From the NCBI GenBank assembly GCA_010279815.1, contig QEOQ01000651.1:299162-363161 (forward strand): 64,000 nt of DNA. The letters run 5' to 3'. The translations under genes and the position numbers were made by a program. Below, piece after piece: positions 47,282 through 58,458 of this stretch. The notes beneath the pieces were generated by a model. The model did not search any database. It had not been told where the DNA came from and worked only from the letters and a program-made list of their open reading frames with translations. The stretch comes from Brachionus plicatilis. Its lineage: Eukaryota; Rotifera; Eurotatoria; Ploima; Brachionidae. Each line of letters starts with the position of its first letter. Positions within the stretch are counted from its first letter, which is position 1.

Positions 47282-48471
47282 GGTAAACCGAAACCAAATG
47301 CTTTGAGAGAGCTAGTTATTGAGCACTTTAAGATTGGAAAGTCTAATCAGGAAATTACTGAAATTTTGGCTTGTAAAGTGTCAGAAAGAACTGTTTCAAG
47401 GTGGACAAAGGAATTTAGAGACTTTGGTAAAATTCAACACAATGTATCGCCTGGACGTCCTATTACTGCTTCTAATCATATAAATAGAAACAGAGTTAAA
47501 CGACTTGTAAAAACTTATTCCCAAAGATTAATTAGTCGCAAACTTTCGATCTCGCTAGGAACAGTCTCTGGGATTATAAAGCAGTTTAACTTAAAGGTGA
47601 TTAACTGGAAATATTTTTAACTTAGTAAACTTATTTTTTGAAAGGCATATAAAAAGCGAATTATACCTTTACTAACACAAAATCATGTTTCCAAACGTTT
47701 GCGATTCACCCAATTTTGGCGTAAAAATAAAAAAAAAGTATTCAGGAATCTTCCAGTTATGTTTTCTGATGAAAAGATTTTCACTATACATGGAGGTTTA
47801 AACAAACAAAATATTCGTATCTACGCAATATCTAGGGATGAAGCTGATCTAAATGGCGGTAATTGATTTACTTTATTGAGTATTTAGCTGTACGTTCAAC
47901 TTGATATTTGTTTTTAGGAGTCTATGCTGTTTCTAAACATCCTTTATCTGTAATGGTTTGGATGGGTATGACCAAGTTTGGCTTAACTAAACCATATTTT
48001 ATAAAAGATGGTAATAAATTTTTAATAAAATGTTCAATAATATTTTTAAAAATTTCATGATAAGGTGAAACAATAGATTCAAAATATTATAAGTTCAGAA
48101 TATTACCTTTTGCAAAACGCGAAGGGAATAGATTATGTGGTAACTTTAAATGGGTATTTCAACAAGATGGAGCGAAGCCCCACACAGCGAATATTTGCCA
48201 AAGATATTGTCAAAATAATTTACATTGCTTTATTGGAAAAGATAAATGGCCACCAAATTCTCCTGACTTAAATCCGTGTGATTTTTACTTATGGAACGCA
48301 ATCGTAACTAGAATGGAGAAAAAATGTTATTCGACAAGGGAAAATTTCCAAGAAGAGATAAGAAAAGCAGCCGAGAGAGTTCCCATAGATGAAATTAAAA
48401 AAGCAATAGAATCGTTCGATTCTAGACTTCGTAAAGTTGAAAATAGTAGGGGCTATTATTGTAACAAATAA
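47279..48471 (+). CDS. Tc1/mariner DD37D transposase, intron-containing
   Basis: Exons 47279-47596, 47645-47858, 47918-48010 and 48065-48471; three GT-AG introns of 48, 59 and 54 nt. The frame closes at 343 residues, the usual length for mariner-type transposases. The N-terminus has two helix-turn-helix domains (VIEHFKIGKSNQEITEIL, VSERTVSRW; then SRKLSISLGTVSGII) joined by a GRP AT-hook-like linker (SPGRPITA). The catalytic triad is Asp148 (FSDEKIF), Asp243 (FQQDGAKPHTA) and Asp281 (SPDLNPCDFYLW), with 37 residues between the last two, the spacing of the ITmD37D/maT group. It binds the TIRs and catalyses cut-and-paste at TA. All catalytic residues are present, so activity is possible if the introns are spliced. 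Confidence 0.9.
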
Positions 48472-48582
48472 TTTTTCAATAACCTTAAAAAAATAAAAAG
48501 TTAAACTTGATTAAAAAATTCATTTTTCGAATTCAAAATTTAGTAAACACTAGTTACTAATAACACAAGGAATGAATCAGAT

Positions 48583-49371
48583 CATTTTTTAGTTTGGTTT
48601 TAAAATAATTTGTTTAAAAATATTTTTTTATTACTTTTAATTGATGTTTTAATGCTTTAGAATTCAAATTCAATTTTTTTTAGAATTGACTTAAAAAAGA
48701 CAACTTTCAAATGCAGAATTTAGTAAACTAAGTTAACCAGTGACTAATATAACATTAAATCTTAAACTTGATTCATTTTTCTATTTTTAAAGTGTATAAT
48801 CACGTTCTTACTCAAAGTAGTTTTGAAACAGGATTATTATTTGTAAAGACAGACACTTTTAGTTAAAAAATGGTAATGGAGTGTCTTAAATTTTCATGAA
48901 GAATATTATTCATAGTTTTTTGTGTAAAATTGAGTATTTACTATAATCATACAAAATTTGGTAAAAAAATATCATTCCATTCAAAAGATATTACATTTTA
49001 TTCACAAAAACCCCTTTTTTTGAACTATATATATTTTTAGCGATTTTTGGATGTTTTTGATAATATCTTTTGAACAGAGAATTGGAAAAATTTGACCTTG
49101 GTGTCATTAGAGAGCTGATAAAATTCTCTATTCACTGATATATAAAAATATATAGGTAAAAAATGAAAACCTCGGGGACATTTTTAGGATTGACTGGTAT
49201 TCAAAGTCACCAGGGTTCCTTGTGACCTGGTTGTCAGATCAACGAAATTTCAAATGTTTTATATATATAAGTAGTCATTCTATATCTGTGTTAAATTTCA
49301 TCTGAAACAAACATTCCTTTCATATTTTTTTTTTAATTTAAAATTTCGGACAAGCTTTATTGGACACCCGT
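48583..49371. repeat. 789-bp TIR, right copy
   Basis: Inverted copy of 46493-47281, including the complement of the start codon at its inner edge. Confidence 0.93.
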
Positions 49372-50597
49372 TATTACGAATTATCTTGGAGAAGTTTGTA
49401 ATATTCCAATAGAGGACTGCAAGGATTTTGAAATTTTTGAAGAAGTAAGAATTTTATTAATTTTAATTTATTTAATTAAATTTTTAAAAAAGATTGAAAT
49501 CAATGGTGTGGTTTCGGTTTTTTTGTCCACCAGGAAGAAAAAATTCGAAGTTCTGGCTGAGCTTTTAAATAAAAGCGTAAAAAGCGAAAAGCCAGGAATA
49601 GTACTAATGGAGGCCGATGAATTTCGGCCCGAGAACGAAGTCAATTCCAACCCAAGTATGCAAACATCAGCTGATGTCGAACAATCGAATGTGATTGCTG
49701 ATGAAAATTCTGACCAAGGTCCAGAGATAGAAACCCAATCTGGACCATCAGATGAGCAAAACAAGACTAAAAAAAGAAAGCTAACATTATCAAAATCATT
49801 TGAAAATCTATCTTTTGCTGATGATCAGGAGTGGTCAAGCAAAAATAGCAGGAAAAATTCCTTCGATCTAATAAATAGGATCGCTGGTGACTTTCTTGCT
49901 AACCAGCAAAAAGTAATTTATGATTTTTTTTTTAAATTAAAAAAATAATGATAAATTTTTTAAGCTAATTCATCAAATGGAAAAAATGCAGCAAACAATG
50001 GGTGAAATGAGTAAAAAACTTGACTCATTAGAGCGCATTCCTAAACACACAAATGTAAGTTAAAAATAGATCAAATTTTATCCATTAAATTTTTTATTTA
50101 AGTGTTTGGCATCTAATCAACCTAAAGCACCGGAAGCATATTTTGAAAAAGTAAGCCAGCGGACTGAGAGTGTTGAATCATCAAATGAAAGTGATGATAA
50201 CAATGCTGTTGTTGAAAAATCACAAAAAGTAATTTAAAAGAAAAGTTTTTAAAAATAATTTCTGAATTTATATTTTTTAAAAAGGATAATAATCATAGGT
50301 TATATTTTAAAAACCTGTTAATAGAACATATAGAACGAGAGATTCCGGAAAGGTCAAAAAATCAAGGTCTGGACAAATTAAAAATTGAATATCCAAATTC
50401 AATATCAAAAATAAAAGGTAACATCAATTTGAATCTTTATTAATTTAAATTTTATTTTTTTTAAAGATATTTTCATGAAGGAATGCATCTTAAACATGTG
50501 TCAGACTGGAAGAAGATGTGGGCATACAGCGTCGACGCAAGAAAAAAAACAAAAAAAAACAAAATTTAATTTTTTTTTTTTATGTTTAAATAAATAA

Positions 50598-51130
50598 AAT
50601 TGAAAAAAATTTTTAATTTTTTTCTTCATTAAAAAAAAAAATTAAATAAAAAATATTCAATAAGTAATGAGCCAGAGGGGTCAGACGGGTTGGCGCTCGC
50701 ACATGAACCGTCTACATATCTAAATGAGTTCTGGCTATTCTTGAATTCCTGGCTGTTTCGACTTTTTTTTCAAGAGCTTTTTCTTGTTGTCCCAATTTTT
50801 GCCTTTCCATTTCATTGTTTCTTTCTCTTCTTCTTCCTCAGCTCAATCTATTTTTTAAAAAAATTAAAATTTTAATATATAAGTCAGCTAAAGAAAATAC
50901 AAATTTGATTCTGCTATGCCAGCGCTTATATTGTCAAGATACCAATCCATTTTGATTTTTAAATTTTAGTTCCATCTAAATATAAATTGAATTTTTAATT
51001 TTCTAAAATAAAAAAAAATTTATGGTTAATATTGAAAAATTTTTTCAAATACATAATTGATTCTTATCATACATGCTTTTAAATTTTTACACTTATCCCT
51101 TATTATAAGTGTATGTTTCCAACCATTAAA
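50598..51130. other. AT-rich spacer
   Basis: 3' flank of the coiled-coil gene; no gene. Confidence 0.4.
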
Positions 51131-51592
51131 ATTTTATGAGACTTTTGTTTTCAAAAAAAAAAATAGTAATTTTTTACATGTCGAACATTTTGGCCGATAT
51201 GGCCGAACACCCTGGCCGACAAGGCCGAATACCCTGGCCGACATGGCCGACTAGGCCGAACATCTTGGCCGACAAGGCCGAATACCCTTGCCGAACAACT
51301 TGGCCGACAAGGCCGACATTTGTGACCAATAATTTTGGAACATCATTTTTTTTACACTATCCATTAAAATTTTATGAGACTTGTTTTCAAAAAAAAAAAA
51401 TAGTAATTTTTTACATGTCGAACATTTTGGCCGATATGGCCGAACAACTTGGCCGACATGGCCGAACATCTTGGCCGAACAACTTGGCCGACATGGCCGA
51501 ACAACTTGGCCGACATGGCCGACTAGGCCGAACACCTTGGCCGGCCGGCGCGGCCTGCCGGCCAAGCGGCGTTATGATTTTATTAGAACCGT
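51131..51592. repeat. GC-rich TTGGCCGACATGGCCGA minisatellite, right arm, duplicated
   Basis: Inverted counterpart of the 45506-45838 array. Here the array and its AT-rich leader (AAAATTTTATGAGACTT...TTTACATGTCGAACATTT) occur twice in tandem, about 230 bp apart (51131-51360 and 51361-51592). A sentence-like unit GTGACCAATAATTTTGGAAC between them recurs at 52112-52131. Open frames here are artefacts. Confidence 0.92.
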
Positions 51593-52082
51593 TGTAAATA
51601 AAGTTCAATATTAATTGTTTTGCTCGAAATTTTTTTCTTGATTTTTAAAACTAAAAATAATGAATAAATCAATGAATATAATCATTTATTTCGTATATTA
51701 AAGATTTTTATTTTTTTAAACTTGCAACACCAGTCCTTGTTTATTTTTCAATGAAATTCGAACTATTTTTTTTATGAATAAATGAGGTGTTAATCAGTCT
51801 AGCAAAAGATTAGGAACTTGAACTTATTTAGTAAAAAATTCGATAATTCTCTTTAAATTTGTTCCCAAAATTTCGACAAATTATAAAAAAGTGCAACTAA
51901 GATATTTCAATTTAAAAAAATAATAATCGGAAAAACTATCAAATCATTTAATTTTATAAAAAGAGATATTTTGAATTTTATTATGGTGTTTTTTTAATTA
52001 TAAAACAATTTATTTTTTGGGCTTTTTTTACTCAAAGTTTTAATGAAAAATGTTAAATAGAAAAAAATTCTTGCCATATAGT

Positions 52083-52834
52083 TAATATTTTAAGTTATAC
52101 TAAACTAGATTTGTGACCAATAATTTTGGAACATCATTTTTTTTACACTAAAAAACAGGATGGGTTTTTGGAAATTTTTTTAATCTTGTTTTGTTACTGC
52201 ATGAAACTAAATATATTTTGCAACAAATTGTCAAATATATTGTCATAAATTTATTGAACAAAAAACAAAAAAAAGAAGTAGCAAAAAGATTTGAAAAATC
52301 CCTTTAACCTTTGAGTTTTAAAAAACATAATTAATTATAAAAATAAATAATTTTAATTAATTATAATTTTTAAAAAAATACATAAAAATTTCATTAGCTT
52401 GTTTTTTTTGATTTTACTAAATCATTTATTTTTAATTTTTAAAAAACCAAAAAATAGCTGACCTGTTAATGACTTGGGGTTACCCCTTGTAATTTACTTA
52501 GTTTTTTTAACAGGTAAAAAAAGTTTGTCGTTATATCTGGGCATTCGGTATTACCGACATGTCGTTACAGTCAAAAATGGCCTTAAATGCCATTTTTTTC
52601 AATTTTCATTTCGCTATTCCAAAAAAAAATGTAATTTTTATTTGAAATTCATCTTCTTTTGTTATTTCATCAAACATTCTCTCTTAAAACTTAACAAATT
52701 ATTAGTTACTAACGGCAACAAAGAAAAAAAATTGAATTTTATTCGAACTTTGTTAAAAGTAAAAAATTACCTTTTTACAATATTTTTAGTGCAGAAATTT
52801 TGACAAAAAATTCTAATATTCTTAATATAATTAG
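52083..52834. other. Intergenic with hairpins
   Basis: 52461-52515 forms an inverted pair ACCTGTTAA / TTAACAGGT enclosing GGGGTTACCCC. 52574-52600 is palindromic (AAAATGGCC..AATGCCATTTT). Possible small MITE; no gene. Confidence 0.4.
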
Positions 52835-53903
52835 ATGAACAAAGAAAATGGTAAGATTTTTCGAATATCTTAAAAGTCGTATAAAACTCATTTTTAATTT
52901 AGTTTCTGAAATCTTTGGCTTTTGTATCAAGGAACTTAAAGGTCACACTGAAACAGTTTGGTGTGTTGAACTTATTGATGAAACAACATTGGCAAGTGCA
53001 GATTGGGAAGGAATCATTAGAATATGGAATTTAGAAAATTACGAATGCATTTTCACTCTGAAAAGTCACACTAAACTAATAAAATGTCTTCAAACTATTG
53101 ACCAAAATACTCTAGCTAGTGGTAGTTGCGATGGCACAATAAAGATTTGGAATGTAAAAACCGGTGATTGCATTAAAACACTATATAGACAATATTACAG
53201 CGTTGTATGCCTAGTTATGGTCAATTACAAGACTCTTATTAGTGGTTATCTTGCTGGAGAGATTAAAATTTGGAATTTAGAGAGTGGTGAAAGCATTGAT
53301 ACAGCTGGTAGCCATAAATTTGCGACTTTATGTATTCAACTTTTGGATGATGACACTTTCGCTAGTGGAAGTGAAGATAGAACAATTAAGATGTGGACTT
53401 TAAAAGATGGACAGTTAATTAATACTCTTTGCGGACATACAAAATCGATCCACTGTTTTCAACTTATTGATAACAAAACTCTTGCCAGTGGTAGTGCTGA
53501 TAGTACTGTAAAAATTTGGAACTTAGAACATGGTAGATGCACAAGAACATTAGAAGGTCATACTGATGATGTTCGTAATTTAAATCTTATCGATAAGAAT
53601 ACTCTAATCAGTGGAAGCTGGGATTGTACAATCAGGATTTGGAATTTAGAAAATGGAAATTGTATAAATACACTGACAGGCCACACTGATTGTGTCATAT
53701 CGATACAACTTATAAATGAAAATAATTTAATTAGTGCGAGTTGGGATGATAAAATTAGGTTGTGGAATCTATCAAAAGGAAAATGTGAAAATATAATTGA
53801 TTGCTATAAAGAATCTTTAAAGTGTACTTTATTAAAAGATAAAAAAACATTTATTAGCGGTGGCTTTGATGGCACTTTAAGAATATGGAATTTAAATAGT
53901 TAA
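52835..53903 (+). CDS. WD40-repeat protein
   Basis: I model two exons: 52835-52850 (MNKEN plus one base) and 52903-53903, joined across a 52-nt intron that begins GTAAGA and ends TTTAG, giving 338 residues. The alternative is a single exon from ATG 52848 (351 residues), but its first 18 residues would then be intron sequence. The rest is eight WD40 repeats, each with GH, a hydrophobic strand, S-G-S and a closing IKIWNLE-type dipeptide; repeats 5-7 are the most regular. It should fold as a beta-propeller scaffold. No F-box, NACHT or other partner domain is encoded nearby, so the specific role is unknown. Confidence 0.85.
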
Positions 53904-54589
53904 ATAAAATTAAAAAGTTCTAATCTAAAAAAAAAAAAACTTATGAGCTTTAAAATAATTTTTTTTATAAATTGTAAATAAAATTCTAAATCTTTTAATT
54001 TCACTATTCTAATTTTTTTAAATTTTAGTTATTTGTTGTTGTTTTTTTTTTAAATATTTTAAAATTTTCAAACAAATACAGAAAATTTTTTTTTTAAATT
54101 TTATTAAATAATTTATCACTTTTTTATTGATCAAGACTGTTTTTTCAAATTTCATTAAAATTAAAGTTATGACTTGACTTAAAATTTAAGTGTGTTTGGC
54201 TTTAACAAGGCCGACACAGTATTTACCTGGAACAGCAAAAAATTCATGTTTTTCGGACTTTTTTTTTAATCTAATTCATTGACTTGACTTGCCTTAAGAC
54301 TTGTGACTTAAAATTAATCTCTTCAATTGTAAATTACTTCTTTCTATTATTTTAAACTTAACTTTTATTTTCACACTCCATCGTGATCAATCCGGAAAAC
54401 TTATTTTTAGTTAACTTGTTATTTAAGTAAAAAATTATTTAAGACCCAAAATTTTTATAATTTTTTTTAAAAATTAAAAATTAAAAATCTTTTTTAAAGC
54501 AAGATTGTTTGATAAATAATAATTTATTGAATTATCAAAAATAGAAAATGCACAGAATGCTAAGTTGAATATTTTTGACAAGAAAGAGC
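53904..54589. other. AT-rich with partial hAT-MITE
   Basis: 54160-54320 holds GACTTGACTT / AAGACTTGTGACTTAAAA words of the hAT-MITE family without intact ends. No gene. Confidence 0.45.
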
Positions 54590-54974
54590 AAAAATCGAAA
54601 AGTCTAGCTGCTAAAAATCAACTAAAATGTTATTATACCAATGCGACTTTGTTTGGTAACAAATTTAATGAGCTTGAATTGCTTTTTAAGGTTAAAGGCT
54701 ATGATGTTGTTTAATAACAGGGACCTGGTATGATGAAAATAAACCACGTATCCAAGGCCAAGGCTCATGTTCTATTGAATCAGAAAAATTAAAGGAGGTG
54801 GTGGTGTGTGTATATATATTCGGGAGTCAATAAAGAGTTTTAAAATTGAAGATGATGTTTTCCAAAGTGAATCAGTTTAACAATGCTGATGCTCAATAGT
54901 GACAGACAGAGAAAAAATTCCGACTGGGAAACCTACCTAACTTTTTTAACAAATTAAGTAAATAAACAACAGTT

Positions 54975-55360
54975 TCGGCAATTTGAAGTTTATGATCAAT
55001 TATTGATGCTCAAAATCATCAAATCAAACTAAAACTTTAAAATAATTTTTAATCTTTTAATATAATTAGTGCAGAGGTAAATTTTGGTTTTAACATACTT
55101 TGTTACATCTAAAGGAAAAAAACTGCATAAGTCTGCAAAAAAATTATCCACTTAAAATAGCATCATTTCGATGGTGTGCATTCTGCATTGTGCATTTTGA
55201 TATTGTAGAGTTTATTTTTTTATTTAACATAGTATGTTAAATCCAAAAATGTATCTCTGCATTATTTCTATTAAGAAATAAAAATTTATTTAATAGTTTT
55301 AGTATGATTTGATCATTTTGAGCATCATAAAATAGATCATAAACTTCAAAATGCCACAGT
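54975..55360. mobile_element. Foldback element
   Basis: Arms of about 150 bp are inverted copies, starting near TTTGAAGTTTATGATCAAT and containing GATGCTCAAAATCATCAAAT and TTTTAACATACTTTGTT. Both ends abut ACAGT, a possible 5-bp duplication. No coding content. Confidence 0.75.
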
Positions 55361-55379
55361 TTCAACTAGTATTTTTAAT

Positions 55380-55680
55380 AGCTATTTCAACGTGAAAATT
55401 GAAGTTTTAGTTTCGAAACTAAAAACATAATGTCGAAAGTGAGTTTCGACTGCGACATTATTTTTGGTATTCGAAATCAAAATTTTAATTTCGAAACTAA
55501 AATTGCATTTCGATATTAAGTTGTAAAATCTATAATACTTTATAAAATTCGAAATTAAAATTTTTTGTTTCGAAATCATTTCTTAATTTCAATTATTAAT
55601 CAAAATTAAAAATAATTTCGAAATTTTTTTGTTTATATTCGAATATTTTTTTTATTTCGTTTTCCCAACCCTGGAATTCT
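55380..55680. repeat. TTTCGAAACTAAAA-rich repeat
   Basis: TTTCGAAA-type words recur about ten times on both strands, with the core palindrome around ATAATGTCG...CGACATTAT (55428-55463). Ends near a CCCAACCCTGG motif. Unclassified. Confidence 0.55.
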
Positions 55681-56572
55681 CTCTATTTAACGGGATCCTT
55701 GAATAGAGGACATACAGGGTTATCATGGAAGTATGAGTTCAAAAGCAAAGTTGGATAATCCTTTCGCTTTTTTCTTGAGCATAAAGAAAGATTCTTTATA
55801 TTCGAGAAAGGCAGATATGATGAGTTAGATAATTATTTTGATTCGATAGATTGCAGAAGGAATTTTATTAATTTAATTGTTACTGAAATGTATGAATATT
55901 TTTAGACAAATACAATTTTGCTTGTAACTCTATTATCTCAGTTTGTCAGTCAAGAAAAATAAAAAATTTTTCACCGTGGATGACTAATGAAATAAAATCT
56001 GGTATAAGAGCTAAATATTTTATTTTTTTATTAAAAAATATATTTATGGGTTTAACCCAGGACTGCTCCGAACGGTCGTTTCGACCTTCTTTTCAGTCCC
56101 CATTTTAAAAAAAAAGAAAGAAAATTTTATTTTTTTTACAATAGGCTTAATTACATAATTATGAAAGAAAAAGTGATTTTAAATGATCTTTTTTGATTAA
56201 TAGAAAAAGAATAAAAAAATTGTTAGAAAAAAAGAAAATAAAAGAGTTTAAAGTTTTGGTCTCTTAAAATGATTTGTTTTATTGATCTAGGTTTTTATTT
56301 TTTAAATCGATTATTACGTCATATGGTGTTTTAAAACGTTTTGGATTGTTGTACTCATTCGTTTTGTAGTTTTCGATTTCTCTTTTAATTAAGTTTAGTT
56401 CTCGTTTGTTTTGACAAATTTTTGAAAAAGATTACTTAGTCGCGGAGCAATAGGTTCTATTTTGAGGTCGGAGTGAATGCATGTAAGTCTTGTTTTTAGC
56501 GGATATCTCTTGAAAGATCTGATCATTTTGTTTTGTTCTTTTTTAATTTCTTTTATGAATCTTTGAGTTCTA

Positions 56573-58458
56573 CACTGAAAAAAAAAAAGCGTCTTGGAGA
56601 CGCTTTTTAAGACGGACATTAAGTCGGATAAAAAGTCACTTCTATTGGTTTTTTTAAGTCCCTTTTTAAGACGTTATTTAAAAAAGTCGGTTTATAAGTC
56701 ACTTTTTAAGAAGCTTTTATAGATGGATTTTGAGGGACTCTTTTTTCTTAGACAATTTTTTAATTAAATCAAGGATTTCATTTTTTAATATTGATTTTAA
56801 TATTTAAAAGTTAATTTTTTTTTCAGAAATTTATTTGAAATATTAGAATTGTTTTTAAAAATAGTTTTTAGAATTAAAAGAAGAGAAATTTTTTTACAAA
56901 TTGGTGAAACAAATAAAAAATTAATTATTATATTCAATTTTGGTCGAAAATAACTATCAAATACTTATCAAATTTAATAGAAAAAAATTCATCTTTAGGA
57001 CTAACTCTGGTACCTTGCAGTACTTTTGGTCATAGCGACGATTTTTTTAAGCATATTTAGAATTAATTTGAAAAAAACAGATGGCCTAAAAATTTTGATG
57101 ATAATCGTTCAGATTCTACACATCTTAAATAGATATTTAGTGAAGTTAAGTCAGAGCTGGTCAAAAGTTAAAGTCAAGTCTGGGCTTAGACTTTATTTTT
57201 TTAATTTTTTTCAATAAAAACCGCTTTTTTGGGTTTTATTTAGTAGGCCGCTACAATAGCTACCTGGAATGGCAAAAAATCATATGATTGTGATCCTGAC
57301 ATGGATTGCCGTTCCAGATAGCTATTGTAGCGGCCTACTAAATAAAACCCAAAAAAGCGCCGTTTAAAGAAAAAAATTTAAAAAAAAAGTTTTTTTGGTG
57401 GACTAGTTCAAGTCTAAATTATTAAATACAGCAAAGACTTTAAAGTGTAAAAGAAATTTCAAAGTGAAAGTCGACTTTGACTTTTGAACAACTCTGAGTT
57501 CAGTACAAAATAACAGAACAAAATGATAAAAAATTAAATAACTATTTTTCTAAAAGTTTAAAATTAGCTTGATGAATGCTACATGATGCAAAACTTATAG
57601 TTGCATATACTGTCAAAGTCTGCCAATCATGTGCAAAATCTCTTCAAAATGCACTTTGCATGAACGTATTGAAATCTAATTTCTGCTAATATTTGTAGAG
57701 TTTTGCAGACCTAAATAGCCGATGCAACTTTGAAAGTTGCACAATGTCGCAATCACGATACTTATTTTTAATTTATAGAAAAAAAGTTATTCAATTTTTT
57801 TTTGTTCTTTTAACCATTTCTACTGTATTTCACGAAACCTTAAATATATATATCTGCCAAATTTACGATTTGTTTCGTTTTTAAAATTTATTAAATAAAA
57901 AAAAACACTAAATTATATAGTTTAAATCATGTTAAAACTATTTAGAAGTGAATAAAAATTAAAAAATATGTTAAAAACTAATATTAATAACAATAATTTC
58001 GAACGATTTGAAAAGAACAATTTTTCGTAATCTAAAAAGAAAGTGTTTTGTAAAAAACACAATTGTGTGTTTAAACTGTTTAAGATTAATAAAAGGAGAA
58101 ACGATCCAAGGCCATTTGCGGCTCGTCAAAATAAAAAACATTCATTAAGGACAATATGAATTTTAGAAAAATAATGTTGAACTCTTGAATTCAAACGAAA
58201 TTATAATAATATTAAATTGCAAAACATCTGTTATAATTATGAAAATAAAAATTGTCCGTTGAAATTACAGGAGAGTTTTATTTTCTTCTTGTTAGTTATT
58301 AAAAGGAGGAGCTTATTGTGTATTTAACTTTTATAAATAAAGTCTCTTTTTTCTTTTGTTTAATTAAGTCGCTTTTCACTCGAAAAAATTAAGAAGTCGC
58401 TTTTTTTTTTTAAAAAGTCACTTTTTTTATTGCTAAGACGCTTATTTTTTTTTCAGTG
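56573..58458. mobile_element. 1886-bp TIR element, TA target, no transposase
   Basis: Ends CACTGAAAAAAAAAAAAGCGTCTT and complement CACTGAAAAAAAAATAAGCGTCTT, with TA at 56571-56572 and 58459-58460. Both subterminal regions are arrays of AAGTCGCTTTTT / AAGTCACTTTTT words. Removing it with one TA restores the interrupted LINE frame exactly (...VIANT RTQRF...). Interior is AT-rich, with a hAT MITE inside; no transposase, so non-autonomous. Confidence 0.9.
57152..57495. mobile_element. hAT-type MITE
   Basis: Ends CAGAGCTGGTCAAAAGTTAAA and complement of CAGAGTTGTTCAAAAGTCAAA. Flanking 8 bp AGTTAAGT and AGTTCAGT match at seven positions. The centre is a long palindrome (TTTAGTAGGCCGCTACAATAG on both arms). 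Confidence 0.88.

Larger units (their letters stand above)
46493..49371 (+). mobile_element. Autonomous-looking DD37D Tc1/mariner element with long TIRs
   Basis: 2879 bp, starting ACGGGTGTCCAATAAAGC and ending in its complement, with TA on both sides (46491-46492 and 49372-49373). The inverted repeats run 789 bp each (46493-47281 and 48583-49371) and look nearly identical, so the insertion is probably young. They extend right up to the transposase ATG. Between them is an intact transposase. It interrupts the first exon of the coiled-coil gene. Confidence 0.95.
46404..50597 (+). pseudogene. Coiled-coil protein gene, first exon split by DD37D element
   Basis: Exons: 46404-46492 continued at 49374-49444, then 49493-49912, 49965-50054, 50103-50228, 50285-50417 and 50467-50597. 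Introns are 48-56 nt. With the insertion and one TA removed, and one surplus A in a run near 46451, the frame is open for about 352 residues. Exon 2 is acidic with a nuclear-signal-like KTKKRKLTL; exon 3 is a short coiled coil (QMEKMQQTMGEMSKKLDSLE); exon 5 reads LYFKNLLIEHIEREIPERSK and looks like a small helical domain; the C-terminus has Cys/His residues (CILNMCQTGRRCGH). No family recognised. It is transcribed away from the helix-turn-helix gene across only 56 bp. As assembled the gene is disrupted. Confidence 0.55.
45322..52082. mobile_element. Candidate two-gene DNA transposon with GC-rich inverted arms
   Basis: Three separate blocks at the left recur in inverted order at the right: 45322-45410 with 51988-52082 (ATATGGCAA...CTTTGAGT...TTTTATAATT, moderately diverged), 45422-45455 with 51839-51875 (GAACAAATTTAAAGAGAATTATCGA, near identical) and 45484-45528 with 51546-51592 (CGGTTCTAATAAAATC, TAACGCCGCTTGGCCGGC, near identical). 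The third block leads on each side into a GGCCGA minisatellite. Between the arms lie two divergent intron-bearing genes and the nested DD37D element; without the latter the unit is about 3.9 kb. The right arm carries extra inserted DNA between blocks. Exact termini and target duplication are unresolved. Inverted duplication of a host segment is the main alternative. Confidence 0.5.

Noticed and set aside
51057..51614. Several ORFs over the right array
   Set aside because: Same minisatellite artefact; tandem duplication repeats the same peptide.
52474..52803. 109-codon plus ORF before WD40
   Set aside because: Starts at TTG within a hairpin, biased composition, no domain.
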